The notes under the pieces were generated by a model. That model was given only the letters and a program-made list of their open reading frames with translations. It had not been told where the DNA came from and searched no databases. 64,000 nucleotides of DNA, taken from a virus. This document shows positions 56,813 to 64,000 of this stretch, piece by piece; positions within the stretch are counted from its first letter, which is position 1; each line of letters starts with the position of its first letter. The position numbers and the translations under genes are program-made. The stretch spans positions 1-64,000 of IMG/VR virus record IMGVR_UViG_3300046499_000502, one strand, 5' to 3'.

Positions 56813-57291
56813 TACGGCACCACGATATTTTCCACGGGAATGCTGGTCACCGAGAACTGGATGGTGATCTGCGCCGGGTTCTCGACGTCACGGGACTTCG
56901 GCTGCCCCGTCACTTTCACCGGGAACACGTCGTACTTCAGGCCCGCCGTGTCGCCCTCGGGGAAGATGCAGACGAACCCGGCCGTGTCGCGCGGCAGCAG
57001 CGTTCGCACGTCGCTCGAGGTCGACGACATGTACAGCGTGATGCTGGAGTCGTCGGCGGTGATCCGCCCCGGGATCTTCCCCACGAAACGGGAGCCGAGA
57101 TCCGGGGTGTCCTGCTGGTCCGAGGACGTCGCGAACCCAGACACTGCGGCGACCTCCGCCGTCAGGTCCGAGCCCGCGTTCAACTCGGACCTGGTCGGCG
57201 AGTTCTTGTTCGCGATGGTCGCGACCCAGTAGTAGCGGGTCGTACCCGGGGGAATGTAGCGAGACGTCGCGGTGATCGGCGTGGCGACCAT
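56812..57291 (-). CDS. major tail tube protein
   Basis: A 159-residue beta-rich protein (MVATPITATSRYIPPGTTRY onward, with FVGKIPGRITADDSSITLYM and TGQPKSRDVENPAQITIQFS). Size, composition and place before the chaperones fit the tail tube subunit. Confidence 0.82.
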   Translation of the reverse strand: MVATPITATSRYIPPGTTRYYWVATIANKNSPTRSELNAGSDLTAEVAAVSGFATSSDQQDTPDLGSRFVGKIPGRITADDSSITLYMSSTSSDVRTLLPRDTAGFVCIFPEGDTAGLKYDVFPVKVTGQPKSRDVENPAQITIQFSVTSIPVENIVVP

Positions 57292-57293
57292 GG

Positions 57294-57587
57294 TCAGCTC
57301 TCCTCGGTCTTCTTCTCGGGCGCCTTGACGCGCGATCGCGCCGGCTTCTCGGTGGGAACTTCCGCCGGCTCCGACTGCTCCGGCTCGTCTGCGGTCTCGG
57401 CAACCTCGCCCGCGGCAACTGCGGCGGCCTCAGCCTCGGCTCGCGCCTTCAGGGCGGCCCGCCGTTCCAGCTCCTCCTGCGGCACCCGCTGCCAGCCGGC
57501 CCCCGTGTAGTGCGGCAGGGCGTCGGCGGCGACCTCGATTTCCTGCTCAGGCGGCAGAGTGGGATGGCGCAACACGACGGTGCTCAC
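57294..57587 (-). CDS. acidic small structural-region protein
   Basis: A 97-residue protein. The N-terminal half is a small domain (VSTVVLRHPTLPPEQEIEVA, then HYTGAGWQRVPQEE). The second half is a Glu/Ala/Pro/Lys low-complexity tail. Similar to small Gly-Trp-containing connector-associated proteins of Streptomyces phages. Confidence 0.62.
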   Translation of the reverse strand: MSTVVLRHPTLPPEQEIEVAADALPHYTGAGWQRVPQEELERRAALKARAEAEAAAVAAGEVAETADEPEQSEPAEVPTEKPARSRVKAPEKKTEES

Positions 57588-57925
57588 GGGACCCTCACCA
57601 CCGCGACGGTCACCGAACCGGTGGCCGAGTAGTTGATGGTGGCCAGTCCCGTCGTCGGATCCGCATACAGCGACGCGAAGAGCGGGATGACGCCCAGCCC
57701 GGTCGTCAGCGCGATGCTCGGTGAAACGCTGTCCGCGATGGCGAGCCTGCCGTCGACCTGGCCGGGCGTGGTCAGCGTGACGGTGATGCCCGCACCGCTG
57801 GCGTTCTTGACCAGCAGGAACGTGCTGGGCCCGCATGCCGCGGTGTCGCCATTGCTGGCAGCGACGAGCGAGGTGGAAATGTCGACGCCCACATTCGGGA
57901 CGACTTGGGTGACGAGCGCGGTCAT
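57584..57925 (-). CDS. beta-rich structural protein
   Basis: A 113-residue beta-sandwich-like protein, MTALVTQVVPNVGVDISTSL onward. It may be a head decoration or tail-terminal component; assignment is by position among connector genes. Confidence 0.65.
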   Translation of the reverse strand: MTALVTQVVPNVGVDISTSLVAASNGDTAACGPSTFLLVKNASGAGITVTLTTPGQVDGRLAIADSVSPSIALTTGLGVIPLFASLYADPTTGLATINYSATGSVTVAVVRVP

Positions 57926-58016
57926 CCGCGTACTCCTGTTCTGATTGACGTGTCATCAGCACGCGAGGACGATCCGCGCATGACTGCCCTGAAGTGGTGG
58001 CCGGGGACGGAAAGCT

Positions 58017-58478
58017 CTAGCGGCCGCTGTACGCGTCGCAGGACACCTCGAACACGACGACTGCCTGCGCGCCCTTGGTCGTCTGGTCCATGGTCAGACT
58101 GTGCGACGAGATCATCGCTCGCATCACGCTGCCGCCGAGCTGTCGGTTCGCCGCGATAGCCTCCCCGGCCTCGCGGAGCAGCTCATAGGCGCGCCGCCGG
58201 GCGACGGCAACACCGTCCCCGCCGATCAGGACCGCCGTTGCGCAGCGGATGGTGAACTGCTCACGGTCGATCGAGCCCCCCATGCCCTCTGTCAGCAGGG
58301 TGGACTCGGCGTCCGTGCCATCGTCGCCGCCGGTGTAACCGACCGACACGATCTCCTGCACGGTCGCCTGAGACGTCGACGGCCCGTCCCGCACCGTCAC
58401 GCCGGCCAGTCCGGGCCACGCAGTGAACGCGGCAACGAGAGCATCCATCGCGGCCGGAAGCCGGGACGTCCACACCAT
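58017..58478 (-). CDS. tail terminator-like protein
   Basis: A 153-residue protein, MVWTSRLPAAMDALVAAFTA onward, ending TTKGAQAVVVFEVSCDAYSG. An alpha-beta fold of this size between connector and tail tube genes fits the tail terminator that caps the tube. Its ATG overlaps the preceding stop. Confidence 0.75.
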   Translation of the reverse strand: MVWTSRLPAAMDALVAAFTAWPGLAGVTVRDGPSTSQATVQEIVSVGYTGGDDGTDAESTLLTEGMGGSIDREQFTIRCATAVLIGGDGVAVARRRAYELLREAGEAIAANRQLGGSVMRAMISSHSLTMDQTTKGAQAVVVFEVSCDAYSGR

Positions 58479-59281
58479 CAGGCCACCCCCGGCAGTTGCG
58501 GATCGAGGAGCTCCAGGGCCCGCCGCGGGATCGCGAATCCGCGCCCTGCGACGTAGGGCTCGCTGTCGCCGCCGAGCTGCACGCCCATCGTGCCGCGCTG
58601 CGTCTCCCACAGATGCTGAACGATGATCAGCCCAGCAAGCCGGTAGTCGTCCGGAATGACGGCCTCACCCGCCTGGTACGTGAAATCCACGTCGCCCGCA
58701 AGCGACTCGCCAGACGTGACCGTCAGAAGGCCCGTCTCGCCGTCGACCCGCAGGTTCGCCGTGTTCCAGGTTGTCGACCCGTCCGCCGCAACCACCGAGG
58801 TCAGGGACAGCACCGGCACCTGCCGGAGAAGCACCTCTCTGGCCCGGCCGACTTGCTGACGCTCGACGACGGTACGCCGCACCACAACCCGCCCTAGCGC
58901 CCGCTCCACCGCGCCCGTCGCCGCCCCGACGAAGCCGCGCAGCTCGTCGTCGTCGGCGGTCTCCGACGGCCCCATGTTCAGCTGAGCGCGCGCATCCGCC
59001 AACGACACGATGCCGACTGGGATCGCGGGCTGCACGTCGAAAACATCCGCATACGCCGTGGTCGGCCCGCTGGTGACGAGCCGCCACACGTGCCGACCCG
59101 CCTGAGCGGTCACGTAGTCGACGCGCACCTGCCCCGTCGTCGTCGGCGTCGGCACCGCGGGGCTGACCGTAGTCCCGTCCGGCAGGATGATCGTGAGGTC
59201 CGCCGAGCCCGGATTGACGGGCGCGCCGGACGCGTCGACGACGTCCACGGCCACCTGATAGACGCTGCCCAGGTCAAGCAT
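58478..59281 (-). CDS. head-tail connector (gp6-like) with N-terminal beta domain
   Basis: A 267-residue protein. Residues 1-85 form an Ig-like beta domain (YQVAVDVVDASGAPVNPGSA). Residues about 90-260 match the gp6/Phage_connect family (IVSLADARAQLNMGPSETAD, then FVGAATGAVERALGRVVVRR and DDYRLAGLIIVQHLWETQRG). The extra N-terminal domain is unusual for this family. Confidence 0.82.
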   Translation of the reverse strand: MLDLGSVYQVAVDVVDASGAPVNPGSADLTIILPDGTTVSPAVPTPTTTGQVRVDYVTAQAGRHVWRLVTSGPTTAYADVFDVQPAIPVGIVSLADARAQLNMGPSETADDDELRGFVGAATGAVERALGRVVVRRTVVERQQVGRAREVLLRQVPVLSLTSVVAADGSTTWNTANLRVDGETGLLTVTSGESLAGDVDFTYQAGEAVIPDDYRLAGLIIVQHLWETQRGTMGVQLGGDSEPYVAGRGFAIPRRALELLDPQLPGVA

Positions 59282-59849
59282 GTCCGGCCTCCTGGCGAGT
59301 GGGGCGCCGAGCCAGATAGGCATTGAGGGGCGGCCATGTCCTCTGCACCTCTGGCAGTCCCTCGTAGCCAGCCACGAGAGCGCGGTTGCAGAGGCTGCAG
59401 AGCAGGCCTCGGATGCATCGACCGCACGAGTTGCGCCCGGGACAGCACCCGTGATCGTGATCGATATCAGTTGCCGAGGCTGTACGACATATCGCACACA
59501 AGCCGCCCTGCTCAAGCAGCAGTTCCGCGTACTGCTCGACAGTGATGCCGTGCCTGGTGATATCAGGCCGCTTCGCCTTCTGGTGGGCCGCATTTCGCAA
59601 CCTCACGCACTCCCGGCAATATGTGGCGAGCCCATCCTTGCTCCACGTGCGCCGGTTGAAGTCCGCGGCTTCCTTGACCACGCCACAGGTCGTGCAGCGC
59701 TTCTTTTCCGGAATCGCCTTCGGGACGCTACGCATGCAATCGCGGCAGGCGTACTTCCGACCGTCAGACGACCGTCGTTCCCGATGGAACTCGCCCAACG
59801 GCTTGACGACACGGCAACGGCAGCACTCCTTCGTCGCGAGGTCGATCAC
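59274..59849 (-). CDS. HNH endonuclease VII-like homing endonuclease
   Basis: A 191-residue protein with two N-terminal CxxC pairs (CCRCRVVKP, CRDC; CTTCGVV, CREC) and a C-terminal endonuclease VII core (GGLCAICRTASATDIDHDHG, then GRCIRGLLCSLCN). It overlaps the connector by eight bases and the next gene by four. It interrupts the connector-fibre gene order, typical of a free-standing homing nuclease. Confidence 0.87.
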   Translation of the reverse strand: MIDLATKECCRCRVVKPLGEFHRERRSSDGRKYACRDCMRSVPKAIPEKKRCTTCGVVKEAADFNRRTWSKDGLATYCRECVRLRNAAHQKAKRPDITRHGITVEQYAELLLEQGGLCAICRTASATDIDHDHGCCPGRNSCGRCIRGLLCSLCNRALVAGYEGLPEVQRTWPPLNAYLARRPTRQEAGHA

Positions 59850-60985
59850 TGGGCGCCTCCCCTCGCTGTCGGTACGGCTGCCTTTCCGCGCTGCGCCCGG
59901 GGCGCGGCCGGCTGGCCGCTCCGGGCCAGAGGTCCGGTTCCTGCTGCCCTACGAGCCGTGCCGCGCGCCACTACGCCGGCGACCTGCCCTGCCGCCTGAA
60001 GCCCCACAGTGATGACCGCGCTGCCCCCAGATGTGGATCCGGTCGCCCCGGCCGCCGTGAGGGCGGCTGTCCCGGCGAGTGCCGCGTCGAGTCGGCGGCT
60101 GGTCGCACCCGCCGCGGCAAAGGCTGCGGTAGCGGTGAGCGCCGCATTGCCGGTGCTACTGCTGGCCACGGCGCCGTCGGCGGTCAAGGGTGCCGACACC
60201 GTGAGGCTCGCCGCCCCGGACGCCCCTCGAACGCCGTCCGCGGACAGCCCGGCCGTGGGTGTCAGCGATACGGCTCCAGCGGTTGCCCGCAATCCCGATG
60301 CGGACAAGGTTGCCGTCGTCGCCAGAGCAGAGGAGCCTGCAGCGGCACGTAGACCATTCGCTGTCAAACCCGCAGTCGCGGCGAGAGTAGCCGAACCCGC
60401 CGTGGCACGCAGGCCGGCAGCGGTCAGGGTGGCGGCGCCCGGGAATGCCGCGTCGCCCGTGGCTCCGCTAGAGACATCCGCCGCGGTGAAGTCGTCGAAG
60501 CGGAGTGCGCTGACGGATTCGGCTCGGAGGCCGACGCTGGTGCCGGTGGTGACGTTGGTGTCGGTGACGGAGACGCGTTGGATCCCGTTGACGAAGCCCT
60601 TGATCGTGGAGCCGACGGCCTGAACTTTCGCTACATCACCTGCAATGGCAGCCCCGGCGAAGCTGCCGATCGACGTGAACGAGCCGCCCACGACGGAGAA
60701 GAGATTCCAGGACGTGCCGTCGTTGCGCCACAGGTAGCCGGAGGTGATGTTGCTGTTGCCGCGGCACCATATGCCGTGGCTGACGGCTGCGGTGGCTGCG
60801 ATCGTTACCTGCACGCTGTTGTCGTTGCTGGCCATCGCCCCGGCGGCCCGAAGGATGATCGTGCCGCCCGCCGAGCCGGAGCTGAGCTGGTTGGAGATGA
60901 TCGACCAGTCGCCGGACACCTCAACCCATCCGGCACCGAGGCTCGTACTGTCGGAGCGGTTGAAGTCGTCGGTGAAGGTGGTCAC
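59846..60985 (-). CDS. lectin-like domain protein with Ala-rich tandem repeats
   Basis: A 379-residue protein. Residues 1-170 resemble a concanavalin-like beta jelly roll (DFNRSDSTSLGAGWVEVSGD and IWCRGNSNITSGYLWRNDG). About nine tandem units of roughly 14-16 residues follow (ATLTAAGLRATAGS-type), then an Arg/Ala/Pro-rich tail. It may be a capsid-surface fibre or decoration that binds sugars. Its place between connector and capsid genes, not among tail fibres, is odd. Confidence 0.75.
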   Translation of the reverse strand: MTTFTDDFNRSDSTSLGAGWVEVSGDWSIISNQLSSGSAGGTIILRAAGAMASNDNSVQVTIAATAAVSHGIWCRGNSNITSGYLWRNDGTSWNLFSVVGGSFTSIGSFAGAAIAGDVAKVQAVGSTIKGFVNGIQRVSVTDTNVTTGTSVGLRAESVSALRFDDFTAADVSSGATGDAAFPGAATLTAAGLRATAGSATLAATAGLTANGLRAAAGSSALATTATLSASGLRATAGAVSLTPTAGLSADGVRGASGAASLTVSAPLTADGAVASSSTGNAALTATAAFAAAGATSRRLDAALAGTAALTAAGATGSTSGGSAVITVGLQAAGQVAGVVARGTARRAAGTGPLARSGQPAAPRAQRGKAAVPTARGGAQ

Positions 60986-61006
60986 GGCGACCTCCCTGTC
61001 AGGGCG

Positions 61007-61414
61007 TTACGCCGCCTGCGCCCCGAGCGACACCCCGAGCGTAAGCAGGCTGAACTGATCACCCGACGCCCACGCCTTACTAGCCGTCAGCGCCACGGAG
61101 AACAGGAACGTGCCAGCCGACGACGCCGTCCACACCGAGATGTGCGTCAACGTCTCCGAAGTGCCGCCGTTCGTCCACGCTGACGGCGGCGTGCCCAGCG
61201 ACAGGGCCGAACCTGACGAAGAGCTAGACATCACACAGCTGTTGCGGGTTGCAGAGCCGACGGACACGTTGGTGGTGCCTGCCGCGCCGGGGTCGCCGGT
61301 GTGCAGCTGCACGAATGTACCGACGACGGCTGAGTATGCGGCGCCGCCGTTGCCGGTGGTGCGGAGGGTGTTGAGCCAGCCGGAGACCAGGCTGGGGGCG
61401 AGTCCTGCGGTCAC
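61007..61414 (-). CDS. head or tail fibre-region protein (LHTGDPG family)
   Basis: A 135-residue beta-rich protein with FVQLHTGDPGAAGTTNVSVG, a signature shared by a set of actinophage structural proteins that sit near capsid or fibre genes. It starts with GTG at 61414, overlapping the preceding TAG by one base. Confidence 0.75.
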   Translation of the reverse strand: MTAGLAPSLVSGWLNTLRTTGNGGAAYSAVVGTFVQLHTGDPGAAGTTNVSVGSATRNSCVMSSSSSGSALSLGTPPSAWTNGGTSETLTHISVWTASSAGTFLFSVALTASKAWASGDQFSLLTLGVSLGAQAA

Positions 61415-61512
61415 TACTCCACCTCCTCAGGCTCGGTCTCGGCAGGGGCCGGCTGGGCGGTGGCGACCTCGCCGGAAGCCTCCACCGCGAGGACGAACAC
61501 GAACTCGTCCAT
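61414..61512 (-). CDS. 32-residue acidic peptide
   Basis: ATG at 61512 reads MDEFVFVLAVEASGEVATAQ and ends EPEEVE. It is acidic, located between two structural genes with one to two base spacing, and stop-start coupled to the next gene. Confidence 0.5.
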   Translation of the reverse strand: MDEFVFVLAVEASGEVATAQPAPAETEPEEVE

Positions 61513-61514
61513 GG

Positions 61515-61856
61515 CTACTTATCCCCGGCAGGCTTGGCTGGGGCGCGCTTTACTGCGGCCTTCTTCGCCGGTGCAGGCTTCCGCTCCGGTTCGACCGCGC
61601 CCGGCATGACGGCCTCAGCGTTCTCGGTCGTGAGGTTCCGCGTCTCTACTCCACCAGCTGGGGCCGGCCGCTTCTCGACGTCACCAGAGGGTGCTGTTCG
61701 GGTTTCGACGTCGTCAGTGACGGCGATCGGCTGCGCGAGGCCGGACGCGCACAGACCGGCGCCCTCGATGTCGGAAACTTCGATGGTCTCGCCACGCTTG
61801 GGCCACGGCTGCCCGTCCCGCGAACCCGACACTTCGATCCTCATACGTACACGCAT
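61515..61856 (-). CDS. structural-region hypothetical protein
   Basis: A 113-residue protein with an N-terminal SH3-like beta segment (MRVRMRIEVSGSRDGQPWPK, then GETIEVSDIEGAGL) and a Lys/Ala/Pro-rich tail. It resembles small head-tail proteins in which a binding domain precedes a basic tail. Confidence 0.65.
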   Translation of the reverse strand: MRVRMRIEVSGSRDGQPWPKRGETIEVSDIEGAGLCASGLAQPIAVTDDVETRTAPSGDVEKRPAPAGGVETRNLTTENAEAVMPGAVEPERKPAPAKKAAVKRAPAKPAGDK

Positions 61857-61873
61857 CGAACCGTCCCTCGCTT

Positions 61874-62092
61874 TCAGTTGGCGATGATCCCGGCGTCACG
61901 CAGGGCCTGAGCGAGCACGTTGATGCGCTGCACCAGCGTCGCGAAGTTGTTGTTGATCGTGGACTGAGTGGGAGTCGCGGTCACATCGACCGTGCCGCCA
62001 GCCGGCGTTCCCACAGCGGTCGTCAGGTCGGTCAGCGCCGAGCGGACCGCGAGGGCTCCGTCGCTGCTCAGTACGTGCTGGCCCTTGGCCAT
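61874..62092 (-). CDS. head fibre/trimerisation-type small protein
   Basis: A 72-residue protein, MAKGQHVLSSDGALAVRSAL onward, with a NNNFATLVQRINVLAQALRD coiled coil near the end. Similar short proteins follow capsid genes in Streptomyces phages. I chose ATG at 62092 over an upstream ATG at 62119 that lies within the hairpin. Confidence 0.65.
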   Translation of the reverse strand: MAKGQHVLSSDGALAVRSALTDLTTAVGTPAGGTVDVTATPTQSTINNNFATLVQRINVLAQALRDAGIIAN

Positions 62093-62113
62093 GAGTTCCT
62101 CCGAGGTGTGACA

Positions 62114-62152
62114 GGCCACCGGAGAGCGACCCGCTGCCGCTCTCCGGTGGCC
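62114..62152 (-). terminator. 15-bp-stem hairpin after the capsid gene
   Basis: GGCCACCGGAGAGCG and CGCTCTCCGGTGGCC form a perfect stem. Placed directly after the capsid stop, it could attenuate downstream transcription or protect the abundant capsid mRNA. Confidence 0.8.
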
Positions 62153-62162
62153 ATGTGGTGAA

Positions 62163-63464
62163 TCAGGCTGCGTTCCCAGCGAAATACTTGACGGCGCCGG
62201 TGAGGTCCACGAGCGAGCAGTCCGCGCGCATCAGCGCCCGGAACGTCACGAGGTCGCTGCTGAACGCGAAGTCGTCGGAGCGCTCGAAGCGGACACCGCC
62301 GGCGAAGCGGACGAAGAACTGGCTGAAGTCGCCGAACAGGACGGACTTCGCGGCCAGCGCGACGCTCGCCACGTTCGGGTCGGTGAGGACGGGCTTGCCG
62401 AGCAGCATGTCCGGGGCGCCGGCCTGGAGGGACGGCTGCCAGATGTACTGGCCGGTGGTGTCCTTGAGCTTGCGGGCCGCTCCGACAGTGGCATCCTTCA
62501 TGATCCACTTGCAGGACGCGGAAGCACGGTACGGGGCGATCACCGAGTAGAACAGGTCGATGATGTTGTCGCCCGAGAAGGCGCCCGTCACGCCGGACTG
62601 GCCGGTGACGCCCAGGGTGGCGTCGGTAACGACGCCGCGGGGCTGGCTGGTGCCGGTACCCGTGATGGCGTGGGCGCCGAAGGCGTTGCCGAGCGCGCGC
62701 CCGGCCTGCATGGCGAGATAGCCCTCCAGGTCGACACCCGTGTCGTCCAGAAGCTCGCGGGAGACCTGGATCATCGTGCCGTACTTGTAGGCGGCAAGCG
62801 GGATCTGCCCGAATGCCGGGTCAGAGGTGCCGATCGTGTTGCCTTCGGTGACGATCGACGCCGAGCTGTGCGCGGTCGTCTTCGGGACCTGGATGACCTC
62901 ACCCGAATTGGTGTTGAGGATCGTCGCGCCCGCCTGCATGACCGCCGACACCTCGATCAGGTGCGCGATCAGCCGGTCGTAGAAGCCGGTCGGCACCGTG
63001 TTGCCGCCAGCCGTCGCCGTCCCCTTGACCAGCGACCGGTAGTCCACCGGCCCGTCCGGGGCGACATCGTAGAAGCGGCCACGCTCGCCGCGGAGGAACG
63101 AGCGCAGCTCATCACCACGGTCGCCTTCACTCCCAGCCGCCGGGCCCTGCGCGGCGCGCTGCGAGGTCGCGGTGCCGCCGCCCTGGCTGCTGCGCTGAGA
63201 GCCTCCCCCGCGCTGCCCCGAACCGGAGCCCTGATTGTGCAGCCGGTCGAAGGCCTCGTCCGCCTCCTTGGCGCGGGCCTCGGTGTCGAGTGCGGACTTG
63301 ATGCGGGCGTCGAGCTTGTCCAGCTCGTCGTTCATCGCATCCCACGAGCCCTGCTCGTCGGGGCTGAAGTTGCGGTTGTCCTCCGCGGCCTTGTCGGCGA
63401 TCGCCTTCATCTGCTCCCAGACGTTGGCGCGGCGCTCACGCAGCCTCTGAACCATTTCAGACAT
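62163..63464 (-). CDS. HK97-family major capsid protein with N-terminal delta domain
   Basis: A 433-residue protein. Residues 1-70 form the scaffolding-like delta domain coiled coil (QRLRERRANVWEQMKAIADK). A Gly/Ser/Gln linker follows at about 77-115, then the HK97 fold (DYRSLVKGTATAGGNTVPTG, IPLAAYKYGTMIQVSRELLD, RFAGGVRFERSDDFAFSSDL). The upstream prohead protease should remove the delta domain. The ATG at 63464 is preferred; a second ATG lies three codons later. Confidence 0.93.
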   Translation of the reverse strand: MSEMVQRLRERRANVWEQMKAIADKAAEDNRNFSPDEQGSWDAMNDELDKLDARIKSALDTEARAKEADEAFDRLHNQGSGSGQRGGGSQRSSQGGGTATSQRAAQGPAAGSEGDRGDELRSFLRGERGRFYDVAPDGPVDYRSLVKGTATAGGNTVPTGFYDRLIAHLIEVSAVMQAGATILNTNSGEVIQVPKTTAHSSASIVTEGNTIGTSDPAFGQIPLAAYKYGTMIQVSRELLDDTGVDLEGYLAMQAGRALGNAFGAHAITGTGTSQPRGVVTDATLGVTGQSGVTGAFSGDNIIDLFYSVIAPYRASASCKWIMKDATVGAARKLKDTTGQYIWQPSLQAGAPDMLLGKPVLTDPNVASVALAAKSVLFGDFSQFFVRFAGGVRFERSDDFAFSSDLVTFRALMRADCSLVDLTGAVKYFAGNAA

Positions 63465-63485
63465 GGGTGTGGACTCCTCGTCCGG

Positions 63486-63501
63486 TCGAAATCGATTTCG
63501 A
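63486..63501. promoter_or_regulatory. 16-bp palindrome upstream of the capsid gene
   Basis: TCGAAATCGATTTCGA is a perfect palindrome 22 bases before the capsid start, within a 274-base gap (63465-63738) that holds no other gene. It may be an operator or part of a capsid promoter or leader. Confidence 0.5.
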
Positions 63502-63738
63502 ACGGGGAGCCCTCGCGGTCCCGCACCCCGTGGGGTGCCGGCGGCCGGCGCCTTTTCGCAACCGGCGGTCCGCTGATCCCTTCCTCGTGTCGCATCCATC
63601 CCGTTGTGTGCTTCACCGCGCCCAGAGTGGACACCGACCGGGAGATCCCAAGTCGGCGCCGTGGCGGCGCGACTACGCGGTCCAAGGATGAAATGCCGCC
63701 CTCGCGTAACGAGGGGCTTCAGGGGCGAGGCAAATGCC

Positions 63739-64000
63739 TCAGACGTAGGGGTCTTCCTTGCGACCCAGAAGGACCGCGGCCGCGGCCGGACCGAACATCC
63801 CCTTGCGACCGACCTTCTTGGGCTGCGGGCCATCCGTCCGGACGAAGAACTTTCGGAGCTCGTCCGCGTCGGCCAGCGAGCGGACCTCTTCCAGGTCGGC
63901 GCTGAACTTGTCCGCCAGTGACCGCAGACCTGCGGTGCTGTCCGGGTAGGCCGGCGTGTTGACCGGGGCGACGTCGACGAGCTGGACGCCCGTCAGCCGG
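63739..64000 (-). CDS. prohead protease, C-terminal part
   Basis: The open frame enters at the right edge and ends at 63739. RLTGVQLVDVAPVNTPAYPD matches the C-terminal part of the HK97 prohead protease family, where VSPVxxPAYP is typical. It sits directly upstream of the capsid gene, as expected. The catalytic residues lie beyond the window. Confidence 0.85.
   Translation of the reverse strand, partial: RLTGVQLVDVAPVNTPAYPDSTAGLRSLADKFSADLEEVRSLADADELRKFFVRTDGPQPKKVGRKGMFGPAAAAVLLGRKEDPYV

Overview
The window is GC-rich DNA with actinobacterial coding style: many GTG starts, stop and start codons overlapping as ATGA or GTGA in long gene trains, and Streptomyces-type protein families. Every recognisable gene belongs to a mobile element and no chromosomal housekeeping gene was seen. 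The best reading is a temperate siphovirus (HK97-type head, long non-contractile tail) of a Streptomyces-like host. It is joined, without a visible boundary, to a Streptomyces-type double-stranded-DNA conjugation module. An apparently intact attP beside the integrase, with phage genes on both sides, suggests an unintegrated phage genome or a phage-plasmid rather than an integrated prophage.

Layout: (1) 0-9.7 kb, transfer module on the minus strand: an FtsK/SpoIIIE-like Tra translocase, a four-helix Spd-like membrane protein, a T5orf172-like protein and many small genes. It is headed by a MerR-type DNA-binding protein and apparently controlled by a GntR/UTRA (Kor-like) repressor whose palindromic operators recur at three promoters. 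A divergent gene encodes a GIY-YIG/GntR fusion. (2) 10.1-11.7 kb, four small plus-strand genes. (3) 11.7-32.2 kb, the phage early region, all leftward except one orphan antitoxin gene. It carries hypothetical genes, a RecE-like exonuclease with RecT, a DnaQ-like exonuclease, a C5-cytosine methyltransferase, an initiator gene with internal iterons, a DnaB/RepA-like helicase, a PD-(D/E)XK nuclease, and a DpdA-like base exchanger with a YhhQ-like preQ0 transporter. (4) 31.7-34.8 kb, the lysogeny switch: Xis-like and Cro-like genes leftward, repressor and integrase rightward, then attP. (5) 35-42 kb, regulators and cargo: small helix-turn-helix proteins, an ImmA-like protein lacking its catalytic Glu, a LexA-type DNA-binding domain alone, a second tyrosine recombinase, a 15-residue peptide gene and a membrane-anchored MmpS-like protein. 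(6) 43-64 kb, late genes leftward: prohead protease (partial), major capsid protein, connectors, tail tube, frameshifted tail assembly chaperones, tape measure, minor tail proteins, Gly-rich fibre, a papain-like protein, amidase endolysin and holin-like membrane proteins. Terminase and portal genes should lie beyond position 64000.

Working together: integrase, Xis and attP would set lysogeny. Repressor and Cro would gate the leftward early operon, which replicates, recombines and modifies the DNA. Late genes build and release the particle. The Kor-controlled transfer module could give the same element cell-to-cell spread through mycelium without lysis.
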